Of a stretch of 64,000 nucleotides of DNA, positions 32,411 to 44,135 are shown piece after piece. Position 1 is the first letter of the stretch. Every line of letters begins with the position of its first letter. Position numbers and translations under genes: made by a program. The DNA comes from Sarocladium kiliense (taxonomy: Eukaryota > Ascomycota > Sordariomycetes > Hypocreales > Sarocladiaceae). The notes under the pieces were generated by a model that was not told where the DNA came from, ran no database searches, and worked only from the letters and a program-made list of their open reading frames with translations. The stretch covers positions 682,001 through 746,000 of the forward strand of contig JAUZTG010000012.1 of NCBI GenBank assembly GCA_030734395.1, read 5' to 3'.

Positions 32411-33770
32411 CTACTTTACTCCTTGTGGTGAATTCCCAAAATGCTGAATGACCTCGCTGAATGCATCAGCCACATATTCAACGTTTCCCTCGTTCACACC
32501 ACTTAGACTGGCTCGCCCGTTGCGCATTAAATAGACGTGATGGACATCCCTGAGCCTTTTTACGTGCTGTTCCGTTAGTCCCGTGAAGCTGAACATGCCA
32601 ATCTGTGACTCGAGATGACTCCAATCCCCAACACCGGGGTGCCTTTCGATCTGCTCCCGTAGCTTCCCTCTGACTGCTTTGATACGGCTAGACATAGTCC
32701 CCAAATCCTGCTTCCATAATGTAGTGAGCTCGGGATTAGAAAGTACAGCGTGGACGATACGGCAGCCAAAGAGAGGACAATTAGATATCTCTGCTCTAAT
32801 CAGTCTGTGCAGTTGACTTTGTGCTCCTGTGGAAGAGCCGTTGGCCGGAAGAACGAGATGGAACGCGCCGACTCGTTCACCGTAAAGCCCAAAGTTTTTG
32901 GCAAATGACTGAGCAACACACATTCCGGCTGGGCCAGGCTCATGACGGTTGAAAAGGGTTTCGTGGAAGAATCGCACAGCCCATGCATCGGCGTCCACGT
33001 CACCGGTCGCAAATCCTTGATACGCCGAGTCGAAGAAAGCAAACAGCCTTTTGCGCATGAAAAGCTGCGCAAGTTGCTTCCACTGATCTCTTGTCGGATC
33101 AATGCCCGTAGGATTGTGTGCGCAAGCATGCAGGATGACCACATCGCCCTCTTCGGCATCATTCTCCAACGTCGACACCATGCCCTCGAAGTCCAGAGAC
33201 CTCGTAGCAGGCTTGTAGTAAGGATAGGTCCGTCGTTTCACAGCTGGTGCAGCCAGCTGCCAGATCAGGTGATGGTTGCTCCATGTTGGGTCGGAAATGA
33301 AAACGTTTCGAGGTTGTAGTTGCTGCGCCAGGAACATTGCACCAAGATGGTTGGCCCCTGTACCCGAGATGGTTTGGACAGAGACAATGTGACTAGGTAA
33401 TTCATCATAGTCTGTCCCCATTATCAATTCCCTTGCGACGCCCAGGTAGGGCTCATACCCGCCGATCGGCAGGTATTCATGGTAAAGTGAGGGATCATTG
33501 TGGAGGATATCCTTGGCCTGGCGCTTGAATTAGAATGCAAAGCAAGAAAGTGGAAGAAGAGACAACGAAGATGAGGTCTGACTCCTACGGACGGGAAGGT
33601 TTGCATACCGCTTTGACACTTGGGAGAATCCATGGCTTAGACTTCTCGTCGCGGTAGACTCCGGCACCCAAGCTCACTTTTCTCGGGTCTTGATCAGCTG
33701 TGAAGTCGGCAGTGATGGCGAAAGCCTCGTCCCGCTCTAAGACGGGTATTTTTTTCAGGTCGGACGGCAT
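32411..33770 (-). CDS. Aspartate/aromatic aminotransferase, PLP class I
   Basis: Two exons (33609-33770, 32411-33523, minus strand) give 424 aa. The N-terminal block DPRKVSLGAGVYRDE and later SGTGANHLGAMFL, CAHNPTGIDP, FDSAYQGFA and the PLP lysine in SFAKNFGLYGERVG are classic fold-type I aspartate aminotransferase motifs. No clear mitochondrial targeting sequence is present, so a cytosolic location is likely. The enzyme exchanges amino groups between an amino acid and a 2-oxo acid. In this cluster it could convert the 2-oxo acid from D-amino-acid oxidation into the L-amino acid. It is convergent with the regulator gene. Confidence 0.93.
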
Positions 33771-33931
33771 GCTTTACTTCGAAGATTTAGTGGCTCTCTT
33801 CCTTCGGTGAGAAGAATTGAATACCGGGCACTATAAACGTTGAATCCATATAACGGGAGAAGAATTCATAAGACGATAACACGAGCTTGAGATATAAGCC
33901 TGGTGTCAGTCAGAGTCGCATGGGGTCCGCT

Positions 33932-33985
33932 TCGGCAGCCATCCACGAAACCCGACCGATCATAACGTCGCAATCTACAGTCGGC
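33932..33985. promoter_or_regulatory. TCGGC sites, aminotransferase promoter
   Basis: TCGGC at 33932 and 33981, with related CCGAC/CCGAT words at about 33952-33959, 160-215 bases upstream of the aminotransferase ATG. It is the weakest of the cluster B arrays. The spacer 33771-34358 has no supported gene. Confidence 0.4.
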
Positions 33986-34358
33986 TACGATCAGCCGCTA
34001 ACGTTCCCAATGCTGTCAATCCCCTTCCTTAGCAGACTTGTCTCTGGTCTAGAGCTATCTTCTACCGATTTACACATCGCTTCTGCTCCTTCTCTTCCTT
34101 CGTGTCTATTTCGTAGTCTACCCTGTGAAGCATGTTCAGCAGCTTCTGAATCATGCTTGCCCTGCCTTCAAATTCTAGTCTCCCGAAGTTTTGTCGAAGT
34201 TTGCGCACTTCATGATGGTATCTGCGTAAAGTTGAGTCAATTGAATGATAGATCTTAGCCACAATCTTCTATGGGCACACGCCTGCTCACACCTATTGAA
34301 ATGCGAAAGACGCCCTCGCCAGTTCAATACCACTACCTACACGACAATCCTCGAGAGC

Positions 34359-35499
34359 CTATTTAAGAGCTGCTAGCGCCAGACGTTTATAGACATCGAC
34401 ACACTTGATCAGGTCGGGTATAGCGACTTGCTCGTCTACTCCATGAGCATGCAAAATCGACCCAGGTCCGTAAAGAAACTTCTTGTGCGCTCCGTTCAGG
34501 CGTTGAATGTCGGTTCCAAAAGAGACCGGCTTGTGAGGGATATCTAATGGATGGTAGAGTGAGTTAGTCAGGCAACCAAGTCTTAAATCACAGGGGATTT
34601 CTCCTTAACGGGGTTTCCCTCATGGAAGAGTATTGAGGATTGGCAATCTTACCCTCGAAGTCATAGTCGAGCATTGTCTCAGGATATGAAAATGACTTCT
34701 TCAACTCAACTTCCGGATATTTGTTCACCACGGCCGCGACCTTCTTCTCAATCTCATCGAGATTAGCAGCGACGCGGATGCCGCACAGTGCATAAGCATC
34801 TTTAGCAATAACGTTGTATGCGACGCCTCCCTCGAGCTTGCCACAGTGATACGTTGTAGGCCCAAGGATCTCAGACGTCGGCAGCTCAAGGGCCTTAAGC
34901 TCATTCAACAACGTGACCAGCGTCTCAGTTGCGCTCTTTCCGCGGTGAGGGTAGCCAGAATGAGCCGAGATTCCTGATGCAAAAAGCTCAAAGACGTAGT
35001 GGCCCTTGTGACCCGTAGCCATGGTCCCTTCCGTCGGCTCACCAAATATCACTGCTTCCCACTCAAGGTCCATGTCGTTCGCTGCAAGCATTCCTGGTCC
35101 GCCCTTCTCCTCGCCAACGACAAAGAGTAGCGAGACATCGCCATCCTTGACCATGTTCTCAGCCCTCAGCTCCTCCAGAGCAATGATTTGCGCCGCTAAA
35201 GGACCTTTATCGTCACAGGCGCCGCGGCCGTAGATGATGTCCCCTTCAAGGCGGAATGGGATATGCGGTGGAACTGTGTCCATATGCGAGGTAAGCATGA
35301 TCCGAGCCCGTCGATCGTCCCCCATGTAAGCGTACACATTACGACGCGTTGAACCCGGCGCAATAGGGATAAGTTCGACAGAGTACCCTCGATCCTTCAG
35401 GTATCTTTCAAGGAAGATCCCAATATCTGCTTCCTCCTCGCTGACGGATGGGATCGCCATCAACTGCTCAAGTAGAGCAACAACTGGAGTGTCAGCCAT
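34359..35499 (-). CDS. M20-family metallo-amidohydrolase (ArgE/DapE/CPG2-like)
   Basis: Two exons (34653-35499, 34359-34543, minus strand) give 343 aa. The family removes N-acyl groups or a C-terminal residue using two metals. Ligands are visible as LTSHMDTVP (His, Asp), GACDDKG (bridging Asp), the VGEEKGG pair (catalytic Glu and ligand), FGEPTEG and, after the intron, LHAHGVDE (His). The dimerisation domain lies between. No signal peptide is seen. Possible substrates are N-acetyl-, N-succinyl- or N-carbamoyl-amino acids; some L-carbamoylases belong to this clan. It sits between the aminotransferase and the transporter on the same strand. Confidence 0.9.
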
Positions 35500-35646
35500 C
35501 TTCAACAAGCAGTCAGTACTATTATTGCAGTGTCAGACGTGATCTATACTGTCGAGGTTCTTTTTTCAAAGTTGTTCCTGTAGGTCTACTGAATTATGAT
35601 CAATCTGTGATATTCCAGCTCCTTTGGCTTCCAACCATCCGCAGCA

Positions 35647-35698
35647 TCGGCGTTTTACGAGTTGACCGATGGTGAGTCGGCTTTCTTTGCCGAGCCGA
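35647..35698. promoter_or_regulatory. GCCGA/TCGGC array, M20 hydrolase promoter
   Basis: Four copies in 52 bases (TCGGC 35647 and 35677; GCCGA 35689 and 35694), 148-200 bases upstream of the M20 ATG at 35499. The spacer 35500-36239 has no supported gene. Confidence 0.6.
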
Positions 35699-36239
35699 CC
35701 ATACATTCTCACATCACTCAACGAGCCTGCGAGTGTCGATCTGGGACGGCGATAACCTGTCTGGCTCATATCACAGACGGAAAGTTTGGACCGGAAGCTG
35801 ATGAAGCCTATCTATGCTAAACCCTGATTCGGAAGCCAAGGCATCCAGCGACATGTGTATGGTCACATCAAAGGCGAATAGGTAGTAGGAGCCCTTTACC
35901 AGAGAGAACAGCTTGTCGGTTGAGACTTCAGACCAGTTTTGAGGAAGTGCAGCATGACAGAAGATTTAAGACTTGTCATCATCATCATCTGATCGGTAGC
36001 GTAGGTCACACACGAACGAGGCTCTCCATGTTGGTGCACACAGTAATTTCACCTCAAGATATAGGTTCTAGGGACCGCCCAAGCAATTCATGATCAGCAT
36101 GCAATCACATTCATCTGCCTGCATAATAGAAGATACAAAGATTCCAGTATGATATTTGACTTGAACACGCGGCTGACTTCCTATTCAAATCGAAGCAGGA
36201 AGGGCCCTACGCTTTCCAGTATCGCCCAATTTGATATAC

Positions 36240-38046
36240 TCAGAAAGTATAGCGGAAGTGAGGATCATAGTCACCCAAGGAGTCATCCGGCTCAATCGGG
36301 TTTCCAGCCTGCTCTGCCAACAGCAGCTTAGCCGCCCGCTTCTTGTTGATCCACTTGAAGGCAGCCATAATGCAGCAAACGTCGACCAAGGCAAAGCAAG
36401 CCAAGCCCAAGGCAATGCGAAGGCCGGGAAGATACCTTGGGGAGCTCTCTGTCGTAAAGATCTGTCCCACCGCGACGCCTGCTGTGTTGCCGAGAGTGAG
36501 GGTGAAGCCCACCATAGTGGCTCGTTTGTAGTGCTTCGATACGTTATCCTGTAGCCACATAAGGGAGAGCCCAGTGGTTGGATAGATTCCCAAGGCCGCG
36601 ACTAGGTTTAGGTCAGTGGGTTGTCTCCAAGGGTCGGAACTCCAGCTAGACAAGCTTACTAAAACATGCGAAGAACCTGACCTTCAGATTCTCGACAGTG
36701 ATCAAGATAGAGTACCCAATGATCAAGCATACAAGACCGACTATGAGGAACGGCCCTCGAAGCCCCGTCCGATCCGATGCCCAAGCAATCAGCAGGAAGA
36801 AGAACAAAGCGGCAACGAAGATAGGAACAGTCATCAAGTTGGCATGAATAGACGTGTATCCCAGTCCACGAACAATAGCGGGCATGAAAGTCGTCAAGCC
36901 GTATAAGCTGATGTTGATAGAGAATTGATACGCAAAGAACGCGTACCACTTCGGGTCGACAAATGCCTTGAGACACTCGCTCCAAGAGAACTTTTCGTCG
37001 TATCCCCATGAAGGATCCGAAGCATATCGTATCTGCATCATTTTCTTTTCTTCTTCCGTGAGGAACCAGGCCTCCGTTGGAGTTGTGGGAAAGATGAACC
37101 AGAAAAAGGGCACGACGAAAATGGTTATGGCACCTTCGACAGCGAAGAGCCACCTCCATCCTGAGAAGTTCGCAGTCCGAATCTGCGTTAGGCCAAAGGC
37201 CAACAGACCACCGAATGCACTGGAAAAGGCGCTGAAGGCGAAGATGAAGGAAGACCTTTTACCTCGTTCGGACTTCTTGTACACAGCTCCAATGTAGACG
37301 TTGACACAAGGGATGAGTCCGGCCTCAAAGAAACCAATAAGGAGCCGGCAGGCGTAAAGACCATAGTGATTCTGGATGAAAGCTGTATTGGACCCCAACC
37401 TAGATTAGCATTCGACCCTGATACCTTGGAGTTCGCCATAGAGCTGGGCAGGGGGCAGAAGAGAGAGTCAGCTCGACATTGGACATACCCATTCCGAGAC
37501 AAGTAGCTCCCCAACAGAAAGCACACGTTGACATCAAAGGCTTAGGTCCGACGATCTTCAGCAATATAGCGACCGGTCCCTCAAATGGGACATATGTGGC
37601 AAAACTGCACACCAAAGCTGTTAGCGAAATGATGCACCGGCGTGAGGCATTGAGGGAGGAGGAGATAGTAAAGCCTACAGAAGAGTAGTAGCAATTCCGA
37701 ATTGGTTTCCAGTGAGACCAATTTCTTCAGGCATGCCAGCAATGTTGGCGTTTCCCAAGTTACTTCTGTCAAGGTTGGACATCATGTACAGGACACCCAT
37801 TCCCATGATGGCATACAGCTATAGTTGCAACGCAAGTTAGCCAGGGAACAACTGCACCGGGAATAGCCCAGCTTTGAAGCTGGATCCCAGGGCTTGACCT
37901 ACATCGAACTTCCTCATCATCTTTCGCTCTTTGACCGGGTCGATGTAGTATGAATCCATCGACATTTCACAGAGAGACCCATTGTTCTCAGCTATCTTTG
38001 GGGCAATGACGCTCTCGTGCTTGGGAGATTCGCCCGGGGTGGCCAT
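36240..38046 (-). CDS. MFS transporter, anion:cation symporter (Dal5-like) family (cluster B)
   Basis: Five exons (37903-38046, 37679-37818, 37489-37604, 36660-37382, 36240-36601, minus strand) give 494 aa with about 12 membrane segments. The frame is open upstream only from a TTG, so the ATG at 38046 was used. SNLDRSNLGNANIAGM after the first helix and CRLLIGFFEAGLIP in the third to fourth helices are signatures of the allantoate/pantothenate-type symporter family. The fourth exon was joined at a CAG acceptor so that CLGM runs into AFIQNHYGLYACR. It is divergent from the oxoprolinase gene across a promoter with seven GCCGA-type sites, so uptake of the cyclic amide or its products is likely. 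Confidence 0.9.
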
Positions 38047-38547
38047 GACGATAGAGGGAGGTGTTTGCAATAAGGATACCCTGGCGTTGTTGGATTCCGT
38101 CAAGTGAGAGTGGACTGACTTTGTCTCAACGGGAAAAGAAGGGAGAGGGGGGGATATAGGGCATGTATAAGAACTGCGCCTAGGCGATAGTCTGTGCTGG
38201 AGGGGGTGGTCGAGACTGGTGTGGTAGTCCGCATGGCTCTAACTCCGGGGAACCTGGGGTTATGGAAAGCTAGGGCATGATTTGAGCGTCACAGTAGATA
38301 CGATATCTAATCATGTTGCTGCAATGATAGGTTAAGTCGGGGGGCTTGTCATGTCTGTGATAACAATGCCGAGACATGTGTCGCATCCGATATGGCTGTT
38401 CGCCCTTTGTGCCAAGCGAAGTGCAAATGATTCTGACTGCGTGACAGTGGTGAATCTGAGGTATGCTTATCAGGCAATCGCAGGGGAGCTGTGAACACCT
38501 TACGACATTCGGATATAGAACGGCACTATCTTATCTGGCTGGACAGA

Positions 38548-38846
38548 TCGGCCCACGCCAAGCAAGGCCGTCTTTCTGATTGTCGGCTCGATTGCGGGAT
38601 GCCGACGATGTGCTATCTAGCATAGCGGGACCGCTTCATTTCGCGAGATAGCGGGGGATCTCGAAACATGGCGCCCAGGTGAGAATGATATTCCAGAGTA
38701 TCGGACTGTGTAAACGGCGCGGCAACTCGGCATTTGAGAAGTGATTCCAGTGTGTAATTGCCTCTATCTGCCTATCCCAGGTCTCGGAGTCTCGACTGAT
38801 CATGCACCATCGGCATCTGGTTCCTGGAGCCGATTCACTAATCGGC
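38548..38846. promoter_or_regulatory. GCCGA/TCGGC array, transporter/oxoprolinase divergent promoter
   Basis: Seven copies: TCGGC 38548, 38583, 38727, 38810 and 38842; GCCGA 38601 and 38829. The last pair (38829/38842) forms an inverted repeat. The spacer 38047-39041 separates the divergent starts at 38046 and 39042 and has no gene. Confidence 0.6.
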
Positions 38847-39041
38847 TCCACGCTTCCAATCCATCGTGGAGGTCGGTACAGAACAACACATTAGAAAAGA
38901 CATTAGTTTGCAACATACAACAGAAACGCTTGAGCCTTGAATGACTGTCTATCTTCTTCTAGGAGTTGTCTCAATTGAGTTGCTTCGTTCTTTTATCAAG
39001 CCACCTATGCAGCTTTAGGGAACGCTCACCCTCCAACAACC

Positions 39042-42000
39042 ATGACAGAGGCTAAGCCGTCAGGGGTCCGCATTGCCATCGACCGTGGTGGAACTTTCAC
39101 AGATGCTTGGGCATGGATTCCTGAGTCAAACCAAACACTGGTGATCAAAGTCCTCTCGCAAAGCCCCGACGAGTATCCTGATGCACCAACAGAATGCATT
39201 CGTCAGATCTTGGAAGTATCTGGTGGTCGTCCCATCCCCAGGGGGACGCCTCTGAATCTCGATACCGTAGAGTCTATCCGCATGGGCACTACTGTGGCTA
39301 CCAATGCTTTACTTGAACGGAAAGGAGAACCCTCGGCGTTGATAATCACAAAGGGATTTCGCGATATTTTAGAAATCGGTAACCAGGCCCGTCCTCACAT
39401 TTTTGACTTGTCTGTCCGCCGGATGGCTAAGCTGTATGAAACTGTGGTGGAAGTCAATGAGCGTGTCACTATTGAAGGGTTTGACGAAGACCCCGATCCC
39501 ACGCCGGTCGCTGATACTAGCAGCGACCCAGCTTTGGTGGTTGGATTATCTGGAGAAACAGTCCGCATCATCAGAGCGCCAGACTACGACCAGGTCCGTA
39601 AGGATCTCTCAGCTCTATGGGACCGTGGTTACCGTAGTGTGGCGGTTGCCATGATGCACTCCTATACTTTCCAGGATCACGAGCAAGGCGTATCAAGAGT
39701 AGCCCGAGAGCTTGGCTTCCGGGTGTCTGCCTCATCAGATCTCCAAAAGATGGCCAAGATTGTACCACGAAGTCAGTCTGCGGTGGCAGACGCTTATTTG
39801 TCACCAGTCACCGACTCGTACCTCGAGAGCTTCCGCGAGGGATTCGAGGGACAACTTCAGGATCACAACGCAAGAAAGCTGTTCTTGAACCAGTCAGACG
39901 GCGGTCTCACGGCATACATAAACTTCACTGGTCTGCGTGGCGTCCTGAGCGGGCCTGCTGGAGGAGTAATCGGACTGTCCAAGACTTGCTACCACGATGC
40001 AGACGGTACCCCGGTCTTGGGATTTGATATGGGCGGAACCAGTACCGATGTGGCTCGCTATGACGGATCTCTGCAGCACATTTTTGAAAACACCATCGCC
40101 GAGATAACAATCCAGACACCACAACTAGACATCAACACTGTTGCGGCTGGAGGTGGCTCAATCTTGACGTGGGAGAATGGCCTCCTTAAGGTTGGACCAG
40201 GAAGTGCGGGAGCGAACCCTGGCCCTGCTTGTTACGGCAGAGGCGGTCCTCTCACAGTCACAGATGCCAACTTCTTCCTCGGAAGAATTGTTCCTGATCT
40301 ATTCCCCCGACCTCTTGACAAGAGTGTTGTCAAGGAGAAGTTTGATGCCTTGACCGCGAAGATCAATGCGGATAAGGCTGGAGATGTCGATTTAACGGCT
40401 GAGGAGGTGGCCATGGGGTTTCTTACTGTGGCTAACGCGACAATGACGAGGCCGATTCGGACCTTGAGCGAAGGCCGTGGGTTCGAAGCAGGAGCCCATC
40501 ATCTCGGCTGCTTTGGTGGCGCTGGAGGCCAGCATGCTGTTGCTGTGGCTCGAGACCTTGGCATTCGACGGGTTATTATCCCACGCTACTCCAGCATCCT
40601 ATCCGCGTATGGAATGGCGCTTGCAGATGTGGTTGTTGAAAACCAAGTACCAGAAACAGTCAACTTCGGAAGCGAGATATGCGCCCATCTACAGAGCCGC
40701 TTCGACAAGCTCCGCGCTCAAGGTGTTGAGTCACTGGAGTCTCAAGGATTCTCCAAAAACGACATCAAGCATGAGTTCTTCCTCAATATGCGTTACCAAG
40801 GCAGCAACACCTCGCTGATGATTCCTCATCCTGGTCAAATAGAGGACTTTGAGAAGGCATTCGTTGCTCGCCACCACCGAGAGTTTGGATTCACACAACC
40901 CCGAAACACGATTGTCGATGATATTCGGGTCCGTTCCATTGGCCAGGGTGCCAATTTCAAACTCAGTAACCCATTCGAGGAGCTACGAAGGGTCCAGAAG
41001 ACTCTGCCGGCTACTCCCAGTGAGCCACGAGCGTTCACTCGAGTTTACTACGAGAATCAGGGATGGGTAGAGACTGCACTTCTATATCTCGATGACCTTC
41101 CTGCGGGTAGCACGATTCGTGGCCCTGCTATGGTGGTCGATAAAACCCAGACAATCGTGCTCGACTCATCGAGTGCCGCCACTGTTCTCCCGGAGCATCT
41201 CGTCTTGGAAGTTCTAGATGTCGAGGCAAAAAAGGCGTCCACGGATGCTGTGGATCCGGTGCAGCTTTCTATCTTCGGCCATAGATTTATGAGCGTCGCC
41301 GAACAGATGGGTCAGACTATGCAAAAGACCTCTATTTCTGTTAATATCAAAGAGCGTCTAGACTTCTCATGTGCAGTCTTTTCAGCAACTGGTGGTCTAG
41401 TGGCTAACGCACCGCATATCCCTGGGCATCTTGGCTCCATGAGCTACGCTATTGCCTATCAAGCCAAGCTGTATGGCCATGGAGAGCTCAAGCCTGGCGA
41501 CGTTCTGCTAAGCAACCATCCTTGCGCTGGAGGGACACATTTACCTGATCTCACCGTCACAACACCAGTCTTCAGCGAGGACGACCCGACGAAAATCCTC
41601 TTCTTCGTGGCTAACCGCGGGCATCATGCCGATATTGGCGGTATTCAACCTGGATCCATGCCTCCCCATTCCACGGAGCTGTGGCAGGAGGGTGTGGCTG
41701 TTGAGACCTTCAAAATCGTCAAGGAGGGTGTATTTGACGACGAAGGCCTGCACAAGATTTTAGTTGACATCCCCGGTTCATATCCAGGCTGCAGCGGAAC
41801 GAGAACTCTAAAGGATAATATTGCTGATCTCAAGGCGGCCATTGCATCCAATAATCGAGGTATCCACCTCATCAACGCCCTGGTGAAAGACTATTCTTGG
41901 CCAGTCGTTGAGTTCTATATGGAGGCTATCCAGAACAACGCTGCACAAGCCGTACGGGATCTACTTAAATCTTTCAGCAAGCGATTCGAAGGGCAGGAGC

Positions 42001-43057
42001 TGAAGGCAATTGACTATCTTGATGATGGCACGCCGCTGTCACTTGAGATCAGCATTGATCCCGAAACTGGCGACGCTGTTTTTGACTTCGAGGGAACGGG
42101 TCCTGAGCATTTTGGCAACCTGAACTGCCCACCTGCGGTTATGTTGTCTGGAATCATGGTAAGTCCACTGCACTCTGACGACATTTGTAAGAAGATGGTT
42201 TAGCTAACCCTTGCCCTCTCCAGTACTGCCTGCGATCAATGGTTGCAACAGATATGCCTCTGAATCAAGGCTGTCTTGCCCCCATCAAGCTGAAGCTCCC
42301 GGAGAACACCATCCTGTCCCCCTCACTAAAGGCTGCGACTGTTGGTTCCAACGTCGAGACATCGCAGAGGATCGTGGATCTGGTCTTCAAGGCCTTCCAA
42401 GCTTGCGCTGCGTCACAGGGCACCTGCAACAACCTGACCTTCGGGTACGGAGGGACAGATCCTACTACGAATGAGGTAGTCCAGGGCTTTGGGTATTACG
42501 AGACCATTGCTGGAGGCTCAGGCGCTGGTGCCGATTGGCAGGGCGAGAGCGGAGTACACACTCACGTCACGAACACCAGAATGTCGGATCCCGAGATCTT
42601 CGAAAAGAAGTATCCCGTCTTACTACGAGAGTTCTCAATCCGCCAGGGCAGTGGAGGCAGCGGTCTGAACCGTGGCGGCGACGGCTGTGTGCGGGACATT
42701 GAGTTCCGAAGACCGCTCCAGGTCTCTATCCTCTCAGAGCGTAGAGTCATCCCACCGTACGGGATGGCGGGCGGCGATGAGGGGAAGCGCGGTTTGAACC
42801 TCTGGATTCGAAAAGATCCCGAAGATGGAACCACCAGAACCATCAGCTTAGGTGGCAAGGCGACGACGATGATGAATGCCGGTGACAGAATTGTAGTGAT
42901 GACACCAGGCGGCGGCGGATATGGGCCCGATCCCAACAAGTCGGAGATAAAGCAAAGGTTTGGGACGTTCAAGATTGGAGACAAATTCGCTAGCCACGTC
43001 CCAGCAAAGGCTGGCGGAAGTCTAGCACAAAGGGCCGCGACAGCAGAAGCAAACTAA
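39042..43057 (+). CDS. 5-oxoprolinase / ATP-dependent hydantoinase (fused HyuA-HyuB)
   Basis: Two exons (39042-42158, 42224-43057) give 1316 aa, the size of eukaryotic 5-oxoprolinase. The N-terminal hydantoinase A domain starts IAIDRGGTFTDAW, with phosphate-binding VLGFDMGGTSTDVARYDG (about 325-342) and GRGGPLTVTDANFFLG. The hydantoinase B domain starts near SIFGHRFMSVAEQMG (about 747) and contains NIKERLDFSCAVF, PGHLGSM, LSNHPCAGGTHLPD, GHHADIGG and the C-terminal glycine-rich VMTPGGGGYG. The family opens 5-oxoproline, hydantoins or related imides and lactams using ATP. The carbamoylase and D-amino-acid oxidase nearby favour a hydantoin-type substrate, but glutathione-derived 5-oxoproline cannot be excluded by sequence alone. 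Confidence 0.95.
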
Positions 43058-43065
43058 GACAACAA

Positions 43066-43094
43066 GATATCATGATATCATGATATGATATATC
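43066..43094. repeat. Short AT-rich palindromic tandem repeat
   Basis: Overlapping GATATC/ATCATGAT units cover 29 bases, starting 8 bases after the oxoprolinase stop. The unit is self-complementary, so a hairpin in the 3' UTR is possible. Confidence 0.6.
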
Positions 43095-43997
43095 GTACTT
43101 GGAGGGCTTCGGCCTCTGTGTCCCCCAGGTTCATATGCATACAGTGACCCGTGCTGATAGCATTCGACTTGAACAACGCGTACTCGAAGTCTTGCACTCG
43201 CCGCCCAGCAGATCTTATCACTCCCATCTGGCTGTTGTTTGTAGAATATGTTGAGAAGTGGCGAAGCACGGTCTTGGCACCCTCTCTTGACAATTGAGTC
43301 TTGCCTTGTGGCTGTGCCGGCGAATGCGGAGCTCGCTCCCGTCAACCACACCGACAGCCAAGGCCAGCCCTACACGTAGTCAGCCATTGCTGTTGTAACT
43401 ACTGACCACGAAATCATGCTCTGTTATCACACTCTTGGTTCTTGACTCAAATAATTCAAAGTCCTAGTGTGACTGCGGTTCCAGACGGGGGCGGATGGTC
43501 AGCCGAGGCAACTCCCGGGCTGACAGGACCAGACAAGCTACCTTATGTTGGCGGAGTGCTGTGCCGTCGCCGGCTGGGGCGGCCACACCGAGTCAGTCTA
43601 GACAGGGACCGCTCGCTTGTCCCAAAGAGTAGTATCCTTATGCATTAGGCTTCACTTTATCCTGGACAGTCAGAAGCTTTGACAGACTGGCAAATGTGCT
43701 AGGACGCAAATAGTGAATTTTGCCGTTTACACTTGTCTTTGCATGACCTTGAATATAGGACTATGGCATGCCGCAACCAATGATGGCTTCAACCTCTCCA
43801 GTTGAAGGCTGCCGGCTGAAAGGAGGCTCTAAGAACCATGGTTCATAGCTTACGCTGCTGTACACGCGTTCTGAACGGCGTCCTACGATGGCCATCTCTC
43901 ACTGCTCATTGGCTTTTGGTTCACCATGGGCTCAATTGGCAAGCACAAGTTCGTGAGCTCTCAACTGTATCCTAGCTTCAAAGGGCAGGTGGATATG

Positions 43998-44004
43998 TAT
44001 AAAA
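43998..44004 (+). promoter_or_regulatory. TATA box of the CE5 gene
   Basis: TATAAAA in the context ATGTATAAAAGTG, 132 bases before the CE5 ATG. Confidence 0.5.
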
Positions 44005-44135
44005 GTGTCGATATGTCTCTGCAATAGTTATCCTGGAAATGCCAACAGCTCTTCCTCACGTCACACAGAACAACACGCAGCAGCATTACGTCTACACCAT
44101 TCCACCCCTTTCTAAAGCATTACTTCGTCTTCACT

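Larger units (their letters stand above)
43058..44135. other. Intergenic region after cluster B
   Basis: About 1.1 kb. It contains the AT-rich repeat just after the oxoprolinase stop and a TATA box before the CE5 gene, both listed separately. Short frames on either strand lack family features. Confidence 0.5.

Noticed and set aside
37383..37488. Micro-exon with a 25-nt intron in the cluster B transporter
   Set aside because: A single 106-nt intron ending at CCAATACAG joins CLGM to AFIQNHYG as expected for the family.
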